Assembly: GCA_963576475.1 (NCBI GenBank)
Contig: OY754967.1
Coordinates: 25,370,651-25,434,650, forward strand
From: Molanna angustata
Lineage: Eukaryota; Arthropoda; Insecta; Trichoptera; Molannidae
Direction of reading: 5' to 3'
DNA: 64,000 bases
The notes under the pieces are model-generated. The model had not been told where the DNA came from. It saw only the letters and a list, made by a program, of their open reading frames with translations, and made no database searches. A program made the translations under genes and the position numbers. The first letter of the stretch is position 1, and each line of letters begins with the position of its first letter. Positions 23,101 through 34,100 of the stretch are shown here, in pieces.

Positions 23101-23280
23101 AAATGCAAACTAATAGCGAAATATAAATTTTATATTAGGGTACTTATGTTTTTGTGAATGTTTTAATGAAATTTCCATATAGTGCATAATACAATCGAAG
23201 AAAACATCAGTTAGATAACCATAATCATTGTCCTATTATACCCCCATGGCCCAACCGATGAATTATTTTCATTACCTCCC

Positions 23281-23638
23281 ATTCAGTAACTATTGTAACT
23301 AAAATAGGAATGTTCTAAAATTGTAGATTTTAGATTTACGGTCTTATTTCAGCGTTATAAAATATAAACTTGGACTAAATTGAATAGGAACGTACCTATA
23401 TTGGCCGAAATGTTCGTAAAAAGTTCCTGAATTAGACGTATTTTGAATAATTATGAAAAATTCATAATTATTCATAATACGTCAGATTCATTAACTTTTT
23501 TAAGAACGTTCCGGCCAATATAGATAGATTCCAATTCCATTTAGTCAAAGTAGATATTTTATAACGCTAAAATAAGACCGTAAATCTAAAATCTACAATT
23601 CTAGAACGTTCCTATTTTAGTTACAATAGTTACTGAAT
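23281..23638. mobile_element. Palindromic MITE (arms about 170 bp)
   Basis: It starts ATTCAGTAACTATTGTAACT and ends with the reverse complement. The arms stay aligned inward (AAAATAGGAA, TAGATTTTAGATTTACGGTC, TTATAAAATAT, AACGT/ACGTT, TATTGGCC) down to a central TTATGAAAAATTCATAATTATTCATAA palindrome. No coding capacity. The target duplication is not clear. Confidence 0.75.
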
Positions 23639-23765
23639 AGAGGGTATTGTGAGTTATGCAAATAATTAGTATTCGACATCTTACATTATAGGAATGTTAT
23701 ATTTATATAGTATTATAATAATAACTCAGAGACGATTTTATTCACAAACAACTGTTAATTTTAGG

Positions 23766-23986
23766 TACTGCCTCCATGACCAGCCAGGATAGCCTAGGAT
23801 GTACACCGATTTTTTAAACCTAACCTACAAAATTTTGGTAAAAATAGGTTGGTTAGGTTTGTTTGTAGTTATAATTGCGACTGGCATGAGCCAGTTGTAT
23901 TACATATTAAAAAAAATTAAAATAAAATAACTAAATTGGTGTTGGTCAAATATTTTTTTACCAGCTGGCTGGTCAGGGAGACAGTA
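23766..23986. mobile_element. Short TIR element with TA flanks
   Basis: The left end TACTGCCTCCATGACCAGCC and the right end GGCTGGTCAGGGAGACAGTA are inverted repeats with three differences. If the outer TA is the target duplication, the TIR begins CTG and the element behaves like a Tc1/mariner-class MITE. There is no coding sequence inside. Confidence 0.55.
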
Positions 23987-25193
23987 TTTTAATTTTATAA
24001 GTGTGTAGGTATTAGTTATAACAGAAAACAAAAAGTGTTATGTACAAATAAGATTCATTACAAAAAAAATACAATAACAGAAAAAAATGGTTCACATGAT
24101 TTATGTATGTGTAAAGGCATATAAAATTATGAAAGACAAATTAAAGATTTTCGATAATTAGTACCAAGTAGATAAGCTAAATTTAGAGATGCAAAATTCT
24201 CAATTGTACACGGATAAAGATCCGTCGAAAGAATGTTAAGGTGTGATTGACCTTAGATTGATATTATATAGAAAATAATAAACAGATTGTAGGATGCACT
24301 CTAGAATGTTTACTCGTACGATACTTCTTATTATAACATCAAGTACCTTCCTTCCATTACCGGTTCCAGTCAGCCAGCTGATAATCCGCAATATCCGAGT
24401 TGAATGCCTTTTCTCTGTGTACCTCTACACTACGCTGTCTTGTTTTCCACCTACCTAACAACCAACAAGTACATCCACTAACTACATAACTGCACACTAC
24501 TTTATGTATAACATTATATATTTATTTATTACGAAACTCCTTTGTGTTGTACGCTGTCAACCACCCCATTGCACGATAAAGCACTTCATCGTATTCATAA
24601 TTTGATTTATTTTGGACGTTTGAAGTATTATTTGTGACATTGGAAGAAATAGATTCATCAAGTTAGGCTATAGGAGGCTAAATAGTAAATTTAGAAACTC
24701 TCTTCTCCAGAACCTTGAAAAGATACGCCATTGAAATAAAGGACAGTATATTTTTACATATTTTTTTATTTGAATTTGTTAAATAATTTTATCATAAAAT
24801 TGGTTGGGCGTTTTTTTAGCATCGTTTTTCATTTGAGTAGCCATGAAAATATTTTAAAATCACATGCCAAAATAATATTTACAAGCATCGTATCTACAAA
24901 CGGTTCAATTTTTAATCTTGAAGTATGGTTTCAATAAAACAGATAAAAAAATATTAGATCTTGATTATTTTTAACATAATATACATAGGCAAGCCAAGAT
25001 TTTCGGCTTCTATAAGCAATTCCGCTACTGGCTAAGTAGGTAGGTAAATAAAAAGAACTGTAAGTAGATTTTATACTACAATCGAAAGACAATGTGAAAA
25101 TCTACCGAATGAGTTTTTTTACTTTTTATTCCACTTACTATTCTTGCTATTTAACAAAAACTTTAAATTTGACATATCCGTATTCTCAATGTA
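23987..25193. other. No gene recognised
   Basis: AT-rich sequence with no supportable exon, RNA gene or repeat edge. Confidence 0.5.
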
Positions 25194-25201
25194 TACAAGG
25201 G

Positions 25202-25863
25202 TAGGGTTGCCAGATGGAAATTTGAAAAAGGAGGACAAATAGCACAAAAAAGGAGGATTTTCCTTAAAAAGGAGGACAATGACAAAAAAAACCGCCATAC
25301 CTACAAACGCATGTAGAAGAATTTTCATCGTCTGATAATTACTTTATTTCTTCATTTTTGTTATATCTTCAATGCAGTCGCTATAAAACATAATATAGTT
25401 TAAACTATTAACAATGAAACAATATTTTTAATGAATTCACTTAATTTTAAACATCATGTTTCACCAAAACACATTTTTTTTGTAATAAGTTCTTGGTGCT
25501 CTTTTATGAAATATGTATAAAATCATAAGTAGACACGTTTTTTTTTTAATTATATTGGATAAGGATCAACGCAAAAGGAGGACATACGGTAGGTAAGGGA
25601 GGACAATTTACCGAAAAGGAGGACATACGGTAGGTAAGGGAGGACAATTTACCGAAAAGGAGGACATACGGTAGGTAAGGGAGGACAATTTACCGAAAAG
25701 GAGGACATACGGTAGGTAAGGGAGGACAATTTACCGAAAAGGAGGACATACGGTAGGTAAGGGAGGACAATTTACCGAAAAGGAGGACATACGGTAGGTA
25801 AGGGAGGACAATTTACCGAAAAGGAGGACATGTCCTCCTTTAGGATACCATCTGGCAACCCTA
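25202..25863. mobile_element. hAT-type MITE, 8-bp TSD, carrying a minisatellite
   Basis: The left end TAGGGTTGCCAGATGG (25202-25217) and right end CCATCTGGCAACCCTA (25848-25863) are a perfect 16-bp terminal inverted repeat. TACAAGGG lies outside both ends (25194-25201 and 25864-25871), a perfect 8-bp target duplication as for hAT elements. The 662-bp body has no transposase. GGAGGACA motifs occur at both sides and are amplified in the internal minisatellite. Confidence 0.92.
25573..25831 (+). repeat. 41-bp minisatellite, six perfect copies plus a partial one
   Basis: The unit starts AAAAGGAGGACATACGG and ends GGACAATTTACCG. Six units run 25573-25818 without a visible difference and a seventh is cut off at about 25831. 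It lies wholly inside the hAT MITE. The uniformity implies recent expansion or homogenisation. Confidence 0.95.
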
Positions 25864-25939
25864 TACAAGGGTCAATAAACAATATCATGTACATCTTATT
25901 ACTTTCCCTAAACTAAGTATAAGTGCTTGCTGAATCACA

Positions 25940-26095
25940 TTGTCGGCCCTCCTGGCTCATTTAGTTAGATATTTGATTCTTGAGTCAAGGATCCCGGGGT
26001 TCGATTAACAGTGGAGACACAGTTTATCGTAAGTCTCCAAAATGTGGCAAACAATTGGGTGCATGTTACATTTAAGTATATTTAACAACTAGAGT
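25940..26095 (+). mobile_element. SINE family A copy, diverged
   Basis: It has the tRNA-like head (CTGGCTCATTTAGTTAG ... GGGGTTCGATTAACAGTGGAGAC) and a shortened body with TCTCCAAAATGTGGC and ATTGGGTGCATGTTAC. The B box has decayed (GGTTCGATTAA), so it is probably inactive. Confidence 0.7.
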
Positions 26096-26407
26096 CTACA
26101 ATCTGAATCTACCCGTTTGCATTCTGTTTCCGGTTGGCTCTCTGATTGGTTGAGATCTCGTAGTATTAAGTCAAATGAGCTGTGAAATTTTATATTAAAG
26201 GCGAAAAATTAAAAGAATATTATATATTTAATTTATAATAATTTATAATTCAATTTATAAAGCAACTCGCTCACGCGAGTCGCTATTATTATTATACACA
26301 AACTTAAACCTAACCTAAGAATGCAGAAAAGAAACTCAGGGGCTAGACGCTACTTATTTAACATGGCAATAAAGTATATAGGTAGGTATTCGGTGGCCGA
26401 GAATCAA

Positions 26408-27137
26408 TCTATATAATATATATAAAAATGGATTTACGTATATTTGTATGTGTCCGATGAGCTCCCAAACCAACCATCCGATTGCGATGAAACTTTGGGA
26501 ATTTGTTCAGCTCATTCCGGAGAATGTTTATGCATTATAATTTATTTATTTATTCGATATCTCACAAAAAAATAAAAATTGGTATTGAAATGATACTCTG
26601 TGGGTTTGTTCAGCAAAAATCCTATATACCCATACATAAAATGGTATCTATATATATAAAAATGGATTTACGTGTATTTGTATAATATATATTATGTCCG
26701 ATGAACTCCCAAACCAACCATCCGATTGCGATGAAACTTTGGGAATTTGTTCAGGTCATTCCGGAGAAGGTTTATGCATTATAATTTATTTATTCGATAT
26801 CTCACAAAAAAAATGAAAAAAAAGATGGTATTGAATTGATCCTTAGTGGGTTTGTTCAGCAAAAATCCTATATACCCATACATAAAATGGTATATTATAT
26901 AAAACTGGAATAATGCTAAAGGTTCAAGTACCTATATTTGTTTGAATAATTAAATAAAACTTAAATGAATGAATGAATAGGGACGGAAGGGATGGAAGGG
27001 AAAAAAATACGGAATTATAATTAGCGAATCTAGATAAGAATGTTAAGTTATAAAAGGAAACATACCGAACAACCATTTTTTTATATTTGGAGGTAAATAA
27101 TTAAACAGGCAGGACAACGTCTGCCGGGTTTTACTAG
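26408..27137 (+). mobile_element. Non-autonomous Helitron with a duplicated 5' module
   Basis: It starts TCTATATAATATATATAAAAA after an A and ends in CTAG (27134-27137) before a T, fitting insertion between A and T. Just before the end is a stem, GGCAG...CTGCC (about 27110-27125), the Helitron 3' hairpin. The 5' portion is present twice in direct orientation (from 26408 and from 26645), with the shared block ACCAACCATCCGATTGCG and the following 150 bp nearly identical. No helicase coding sequence. Confidence 0.75.
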
Positions 27138-28185
27138 TACAAAATAAAATAAGATCACTTCATGTCCCTCGCGGGGTACTTTATTAGGTCGATTAAAAAC
27201 TATCTTCATAATAAATAGTGTGGTGCAGGTCCACCTTTTAATTTCAGTGACGAAATATTCTGGATGTCTGTGCCGGGCTTATAGGTACATAATATATAAG
27301 CATACATGATACAATAGTTATCTATAAACACAAATCGTGTATTATCGTGGCGGAAGAAGACGAATTTAGCCGATGTCAGCCGATGCATTCTTCGTCGACA
27401 CGTGCGATAGGGCGGTAGTGGTGGCAATCAATTCAATTGTGTAAGTTTGGCAACGTCGCATCAGTTTCCTATATACCTCGGGAAACGAGACCTACGTCAC
27501 GTATGCGCTATCACGCCTTATTAGTGCGAAACGATCGGCTATATAAATGAACATAATCCTATTTATTCTTCGATGCATAAAATGATAAAATACCTACGAC
27601 CGTAGGCGATGGTCAGTCAAAAAGTTCAATTGTTATTCAAATTTCGAAAGGAAGTAATGGGACCTACCTAGATAGCTAATAAATTATTAGACATATCCGG
27701 AAAGAGAGGATAGGATACGATTTACAAAATATATAACAATCCGATCAAATTAAATATTGATATAATGTATCAATATATTTTAAAATATACCTGGTGCTTA
27801 TAAATCGTGAATTTAGTCTCTCATAAATAATGTAAAATAAAAATCGAATACAATATGAGATTTACACAAAAAAGAAAATCTAGATTCTCATATACTGACA
27901 TCTGTGTTTCGCGGTACGACACATTATGATGAAGACTTGTAATGTTTCTACTAAATACGTAGGATAATAGAAAAAGTACTCAAATTTATCAATAGATGGA
28001 GTAACTGTGAAATATATTATGTTGATAAGTTGTTCTTCTTGAGTCAATGCTAAGCAATATTTAAAGCCAAACAGATATAATATATGAACTATATTATTTA
28101 TTCATTTATAATCAAAACAAAATTGATAACAGTATTGGAAACATTTTTATTTCACTAACAAAAATGTTTGTTTTCACATTAACCC
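27138..28185. other. No gene recognised
   Basis: Non-coding. The stretch about 27220-27540 is more GC-rich and has an open minus-strand frame (27206-27427) of no recognisable family. I looked here for UTX exon 4 and did not see it. Confidence 0.45.
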
Positions 28186-28189
28186 TAAA

Positions 28190-28880
28190 GTTTTTAGAGC
28201 TTTTCTGCCGAGGATAACACATGTTCTGGACCTTTTTCAGTCATAGTAACCGAACAGGTCCTTAGCCTGCCTGAGCTCCGGGAGTTCAATCCAGTGACTG
28301 GATCTCACTTTCTCCGTAATTTTCTTTACTTCTGTCTGGAAATGTGAGATTCCTAGGCTGCAGAATGACTCTGGTCCCTCTGGCACCTTTCGTGGTGAGT
28401 ATATCAGTTCACTCATTTCCTTCGACTCCCACATGCCCTGGTACCCAGAGCAGCGAAAACTTATCATGCTTGCCTAGTTCGTCGAGTTTTAATAGGAATT
28501 CCCCAACTATTTTTGAGACGATGTTCGGGGAATTTAGTACCAAAATGACTGGTTAACTGTCAGATAATAGCAATGTCGCATATTGTATCTTCTGTCGACG
28601 TTGCATTGGGAACATCTTTCTATTGCATTAAATTCCGCTAGAAAGACACTGGGGAGCCCATTGATTCAGAATATTCTGTTCGTGATTTTTAAACTTCCAC
28701 TCCAGTTCTATCTTCTGTTTTAGATCCATCATTATACCATTTAATAGTATTTTACATTAGAAGTTCTCAATATTGACCTTGACCATTATGTCTTCTGTTA
28801 AGTGGTTTGCACAATTAGGCAATGCTAGTTCAGCATGCCCGCCCATTATTGATCCTTCTTTATATAGTCTGAGGATAATA
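28190..28880 (-). mobile_element. Decayed I-clade non-LTR fragment (RNase H region)
   Basis: The minus strand is a diverged copy of 42250-42915. Shared blocks include GTTCTGGACCTTTTTC at one end, CTTAGCCTGCCTGAGC, GGAGTTCAATCCAGT and CTCACTTTCTCCGTAATT. In the copy at 42 kb these encode the stretch after RNase H. Here the frames are broken. No target duplication seen. Confidence 0.75.
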
Positions 28881-29617
28881 ATCGACCCATAAAATTCTTA
28901 ATAATGAGAAAAAAGACAGACCAAAATGTTATCAGCCATTAAAGGCATCCACAATAAAGATCATTTACCGGATTCAAAATAATAAATAAATATGTTTTGG
29001 ACCATATAACATGTAAATAATGATAAAAAAAAATAACAAAAACCGTTTAACTAAACGAAAAACAATTTTCAATTTATTGAAATAGATGGATACCACAAAC
29101 AATAAAAAACACTGTCAACTTAAATAATATTCTTAAATAACCAAGTAATAATAACATTTTATAAAAATTAATCTATTTGAAGTATGATAATATTGTAGCC
29201 GGGACAATGTGTTTGATAGAATAGAACAAATAATTTTATAAATCCCATCACTTAATGATAATGTCTAACCATAATTTGGGAGAAATATAATCAATTAACC
29301 ACAAGATTCTGAAAAAAAGTGGTTTACTCATTGTACATATAAAACATTTAAAGAGTTGATCTGAAGTTGTTTAGATCATTTATTTCAAATTTTATTTTAA
29401 TCAATTACATTTCAAAACATCCAAATATTATATAATCCATTAATAATAACTATATTTTCTTTTAAATATCTGATGTTTTTCGAAATTTTTATTCCTTTAA
29501 ATTATTTTGTCATAATATTTTATTTGTACATTCACTCAACTATTGTCCCAGCTCTAATAATCAACCAAAAAATTTATAATGTAGGTGAAAATTTATAACA
29601 TACTAAAAATGACTTAC
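28881..29617. other. UTX intron 3 (part seen), no further exon
   Basis: Sequence immediately downstream of UTX exon 3 in transcript direction. AT-rich. The expected continuation of the TPR region is not present here in any frame I can see. Confidence 0.5.
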
Positions 29618-32600
29618 CACTGATATGCATTAAAATGATAATAGCACAATCCTAGTCCGTACATGAATAGTGGATCTTTCCAATTGTCTTTTTCTAATTT
29701 GAAGAATTTTTGATACGCAGACATTGCTGAAAATATATTCAAGATTATAAATCCAAGAATGAAATGAAAAGAATATTAAAACTTGAAGATATGTAAAAAT
29801 TTTATGTAAATAGATTTTATAATTCATATCAATCCAAATAAAGCTATTTTAAGCCAAAATTAACCATTTTTTTTTAACTTTGTTAACACCACGTGAGAAT
29901 TGAATTTTCGATCGGTTTCGAACTAACCGTTCCCTCCTCAGGCAGAATTTCAACTGCTGATGTTGAAATTCTGCCTGAGTTAAAAACTGAACTAAGTTCA
30001 TTTTTGTTAAAATGTCCCACAAAGATAAAAACATGATATTTGATAATACTATTTTAAGCATATTATAAACAAAAAATAAACATTTTTCATCCCAATATTT
30101 ATAAATTTATAATGAATATGAGTAGTATTTTTTTATAAAACTCTTTCTTAAAATATAAAGTTAGTTACAAATATAAATAAGTTTTACCTTTGGAAAAGTC
30201 TTCCATCAATAAATGAAAATGGCCAAGTTTACAGTAGGTCTTAGGATCAATACTGATATCCTTTCCAACAATTGAATCATCATTAAAATCAATCTGATCA
30301 CTGATTCCCAATACATCATCTTCATTTTTAGATTTGTCCTCATCCTTCTGGGACTGTACTTGAATTAGCATTTTTTCAAGATATTTAACGGCTTTTTGCA
30401 CAATTGCTCGCTTTTTGGCATTTTCTGGAATCTTTAGTTTAAGAAAACCAAATTGTCGACTGAAAAGATACAATATTATTTTTAATAATCAGCAATAAGA
30501 ATAATTAATATACAAGTTGTTTTACATACGTATGTAGATTTCTTAAAGGGTCTGTAATCTATAAGTATACAAAAATTATTCCCATTTAATAGGGTAGTCC
30601 AGTTGGAATCTAATTTTCCTTTACAGTAATAATAATAATTATATTAGATATACATACATACCATCACGCCATGTCCCTTACGGGGAGAACCGAGCGCCAT
30701 ACTTCTCTATTTTTGCACACATTTCTGGCTTCCTTTACATCCATGCATCGTCTCATACATGCTCGTCGATTGTTCAAATTTTTTATGTTTCCTTCTTTCA
30801 AAATATCATTCACATGGTCATGCCATCCCTTTCTGGGGCGACCTCTGCTATTCACTCCATCTCTAGCACCCATGTATATTTTTTTGGTCAGTCGTTCATC
30901 GTTCATTCTTTCTATATGTCCAAACCACCTTAAAGCATTTATTAGATGATTTATACAAAGCCGTTCTGGTAAGACCAGACAAAAAGGTGCATTTCACGAT
31001 TATTTATAAAGAATGAATAACATATTTCTAATAGTATAAAAATTACAAATGAACAAAATTACAATTTAATTTACACCTAATTACAATTTTATTTTCAAAA
31101 ATTAGAAAATTCTACTGCCTTGCCAGTACTAGTTTACAATTGCTATGACTACTGTTTTTTTTTTCACATAGGTATTCTATCCACACAGGAAAACGACAAC
31201 CAGGACGAAAAACTCTAAAACGTCTATCTCAAAAATCCAAGAGTACCGAAGCAGAACCTTCTATACAAATATGCTTCAGCCAACGAATTATGAGGTCTCT
31301 GAAATTTTTTCCGTCATGCAATATTTTTCGTTCAATATCCGCCATTATTCTATTATACAGCATTGGTGCTAAGAAACAATATTGACGCTGCGCATGTGTC
31401 TTTCTTGGCTATGACGGTCTTAGCTGTTGTCTGTTTCTAGTGCCATGTATCAATATATAGTCCGGTTGGAACTCAGCGGTAGTAATACTTTTGGTTTGTC
31501 TAAGGGTATATGGGCAACAGCAAATGCATATTTATCAAATTTTTAATTTAATCAAATATTCGTCATTTATTGAGAAAGAAATGCAAAGCTCAAAGAGCTA
31601 TGTGGCAGCCATTTTACAAAGTGCTTTTAAGACCTTGAGACAAATCTTAAGTTTGATCTTTTCAAGGCCAATACAAATTAGAAATATGGTGTAAGAAGTG
31701 TGAAAACCTGAAGGATCAAATTATGTTCCTGGCTGCAGCACTAAAAACTACTAAATTTTACTAGTTTCCCCTTTTGGTAAATTTGCACATATACCATTAC
31801 TTAACATCTATACAACAAAGCAATTTATCAAAATTTCATATCAATATCATAGCAAGTCTCCAGAATGAAGCGACTTTTTATTGGGTGCATGTGGAATTAA
31901 TATTTGACATAGTAGCTGTTAATTGCTCGAGGAGCAATACAAATAAAAGAAGTACCTAACTGTATTTATTTGATTTGTATAGCTAAGATTGGAATCTTAT
32001 TTGACTCCGAGAAGTCAAACACAGGATTTTTTAAGCAAAATATCTAAATTTTCAAAGGTATGTAAAATGGTCAGTCATTATGTTTGTTATATTTTTATTT
32101 ATTTCTTTTACAAGGTAACAAACATTGAAAGTATTTCTCTGGTTATTATTTTCGCACACATGAAAACATTTTAAATGTAATCTAACATCATTTCAAATTA
32201 ATTAATCTATACACTAATATTAAAATGATGTGATCTATAGAAGGAAAATCAGTTATGAAAATAGTTGTAAATATTTATTGCTAGATCGGGATCATTTATA
32301 CGGAAAGTTAAGTCAAAAGCATGAAAATCTTCAACACATTCCTTCAATGTAATAATATAAAAATAATAACATAATAGGTCAATTTGGTAAAGAAGTAAGG
32401 ATTGAAATAACCTATTTACTAAGCACATAATAATTGTTATAATAAGTGGAAATTCCAAGTAATTTATGTAGTATAGTGAGACAGCAAAATATTTATAAAA
32501 ACATTCTTAAATATATACAAATAGTGATAAAATGCTTTGAAATTAAAAAGTTAAGTCCAAAATGTTAAGGTTAAATATTTATTTACCTATCAAGTTCCGA

Positions 32601-32654
32601 TAAAACTTGAAGTTCTTGCGCCGAAAGAATTATGTCCTCTAAGTCGTATGACAT
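29618..32654 (-). CDS. Utx: Histone demethylase UTX/KDM6A, first three coding exons (partial)
   Basis: Three minus-strand exons splice in phase: 32587-32654 (ATG to AG|GTAAAT), 30188-30459 and 29618-29726. All introns are GT...AG. The 149 complete codons give an N-terminus MSYDLEDIILSAQELQVLSE followed by LDSRQFGFLKL, matching the conserved LDSRLFGF stretch of UTX/UTY. Next come AVKYLEKML, an acidic insert of about 45 residues, YCKLGHFHLLMEDFSKAMSA (start of the first TPR) and YGLGLCYYHFNAYQW (second TPR). UTX is a nuclear JmjC H3K27me3 demethylase in the MLL3/4 (COMPASS-like) complex; the TPRs mediate complex assembly. The JmjC domain is not in view. Exon 4 should follow at lower coordinates but was not found. 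Intron 1 holds SINE and non-LTR relics. Identification is from family knowledge of the N-terminal motifs; a UTX pseudogene is unlikely because phases and splice sites are intact. Confidence 0.88.
29937..29979. repeat. 18-bp perfect hairpin in UTX intron 2
   Basis: Arms 29937-29954 and 29962-29979 are perfect reverse complements around a 7-base loop (TGCTGAT). It lies between UTX exons 2 and 3. No coding role. Confidence 0.85.
30655..30955 (-). mobile_element. Non-LTR fragment, same family as 1990-2640
   Basis: The minus-strand frame has MNDERLTKKIY, GRPRKGWHDHVNDILKEGN, RRACMRRCMDVKEARNVC and the terminal VLPVRDMA before the stop, closely matching the plus-strand copy at 2.0-2.6 kb. The tail is a short ATGT repeat (about 30650-30663). 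It sits in UTX intron 1 in the same orientation as the gene. 5'-truncated, dead. Confidence 0.8.
31009..31470 (-). mobile_element. Non-LTR 3' end, family of 5330-5779
   Basis: The minus-strand frame has a TRNRQQLRPS stretch, then a stop, then QRQYCFLAPMLYNRIMADIE, the stretch GKNFRDLIIRWLKH and a terminal SASVLLDF before a stop. The pattern (R..Q.CF.AP.LYN..P, FK..I..WL) is the usual end of jockey/CR1-type ORF2. A 3' UTR shared with 5.4-5.75 kb follows. It ends at GAATGAATAA, a shortened version of the other copy's tail. Confidence 0.75.
31850..31950 (+). mobile_element. SINE family A, 3' half
   Basis: It contains AAGTCTCCAGAATGAAGCGAC, TTTATTGGGTGCATGTGG, AATTAATATTTGACATAGTAGC and a short A-rich end. 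The tRNA-like head is missing. Confidence 0.65.
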
Positions 32655-32830
32655 TTTGAATATAAGTTGAACGATAAAACTTTATCACAAATTTGTATTT
32701 TATTACAAATATACAAAATAACATAACCCGCGTCAGAAGAAAACGTCAAAATCTTCAAATCACGAAATCACAATGTTGTATTGCCAGTTATCAAATTGTG
32801 AATTCTCAAATGGGAAAATATAAATATTGT

Positions 32831-33350
32831 TATGCCCGAAAAAAATAATGCCGAAAAACAATGATTTTTATCTTTTCTTCCACGGCAACATTCCTGGAAA
32901 GATACTAGCGCTGTTTACGGGCGAGCAACGAGACTTGCAGCTAGCACACGCTCTCTTGGCATTCAACTCTGGCGGGAGACAGACGGTTTGGTGTGACGCC
33001 GTCATCAGTCGACATGTGCTCCCGATGGCGGCCATATTTTCAACGTCGCAGGAGCTCTTTTTGACAGGATACGTCACACGCATGGACGCTGCCGGTGCTA
33101 CGGAGCCGCCAAGGTGAGGGCATCAACAGGACAAAGGTGTGGAGCAGGGCGCAGTGTTGGGCCACCGCAGCAGGGAACATGGCGGCTCGCCGATTGGACC
33201 ACGAGGGGCTTTCCGTGTCGTCTAGCGCGTCGGTTCACCTCTGGTGAGACTCCAAGCTGGCCTGCGACCTCTGTCGCTGAGGTGAGAGATGGTGTCAGGC
33301 ATGTCACTGTCTTCCACCACGTGGAAGACAGTGACATGCCTGGAGAAAGA
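32831..33350 (+). repeat. GC-rich interspersed repeat, copy 1 (inverted partner at 38394-39027)
   Basis: It begins TATGCCCGAAAAAAATAATGC and matches the reverse complement of 38394-39027 over most of its length. Shared blocks include TTCCACGGCAACATTCCTGG, CGCTGTTTACGGGCGAGCA, CCAAACCGTC and ACACGCATGGACGCTGCCGG. Near its right end this copy lacks about 165 bp present in copy 2 and has instead a 22-bp perfect hairpin (33296-33317 / 33321-33342) with 3 loop bases. There is no convincing protein in any frame. It lies just upstream of the UTX start (32654). The repeat family is unknown to me. Confidence 0.8.
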
Positions 33351-34100
33351 TATACATAGTCAATATTGGACGTCACACGTTAAAATAATGTCCGTAAAAT
33401 AATCAAATAAAAATCACACACAGCTGAAATATTGTCACCACGGAAATAAATAAATGTCACAAATATTATTGTTTTAGGACACACATAATTTTTCACCACG
33501 GCCATGAGGGTGCTAATGCACTTTCAATGCCGGAATGGACGGTCGTCGATGGGCGAAGGGGCAAGGCTATCGGCGAAAGCAACCCCGGGTCCCAGACACC
33601 GGCAGATGCCGGTTGGGTGACTGTCGGGAGCGAACAGCGGCGGGGCAAGTCTCAAGGAGATGCAGGCCGTTGCTCCAGGGTCCAGCGCGACCCAACAACG
33701 TATGGAACACTTTCCAAACTCAGCACCCGCTTCGGTCCAGGAAAACGGCTCTCTCGCGCTGCCGATGTGGAGCGAGCCTAACCGACACCCTTTGGTGCGG
33801 TTTGCAGCTGCTCTGGCCACGAGGGATGTGGACATATATCCCTCAGCCGTTCAGTGAGCGCGGTCCGTGCTGACACGACGCGTATATAATTTCGACTGTC
33901 ATCTGTCACTCGCTCGCTTGGGCATCAGCACCGCTCATGGCCTCAAAGAGAAGACTGTGTGTGCCCCAGAAGCCAACTAAATATGTCACAATTTTATTTC
34001 CCCGGTGACAATAATTCGGCTGTGTTTGTTTTTAATTAATTTGCTTTAGTGAATTTATTTAAATTTGTGACGTCCAATATTGACTGTATTTATCTTAATT
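33344..34100. mobile_element. Element with imperfect terminal inverted repeats of about 120 bp
   Basis: Left (33344-33470) and right (about 33972-34100) sequences are imperfect reverse complements. The outer AGTCAATATTGGACGTCACA is perfect on both sides. An inner ATTGTCACC..GGAAATAAA block is shared, and A/T-rich spacers of about the same length lie between. The interior (33500-33960) is GC-rich with small open frames that resemble nothing known. A TATATAA lies near 33884. Class II origin is inferred from the TIR structure; no target duplication is certain. Confidence 0.6.

Noticed and set aside
25573..25831. CRISPR-like array
   Set aside because: The units are contiguous 41-bp copies without unique spacers, lie inside a MITE, and the DNA is animal.
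33114..33873. GC-rich open frames on both strands near 33 kb as genes
   Set aside because: Frames overlap on both strands, share no domain, and fall within repeated or TIR-bounded sequence. GC-rich DNA gives long open frames by chance.
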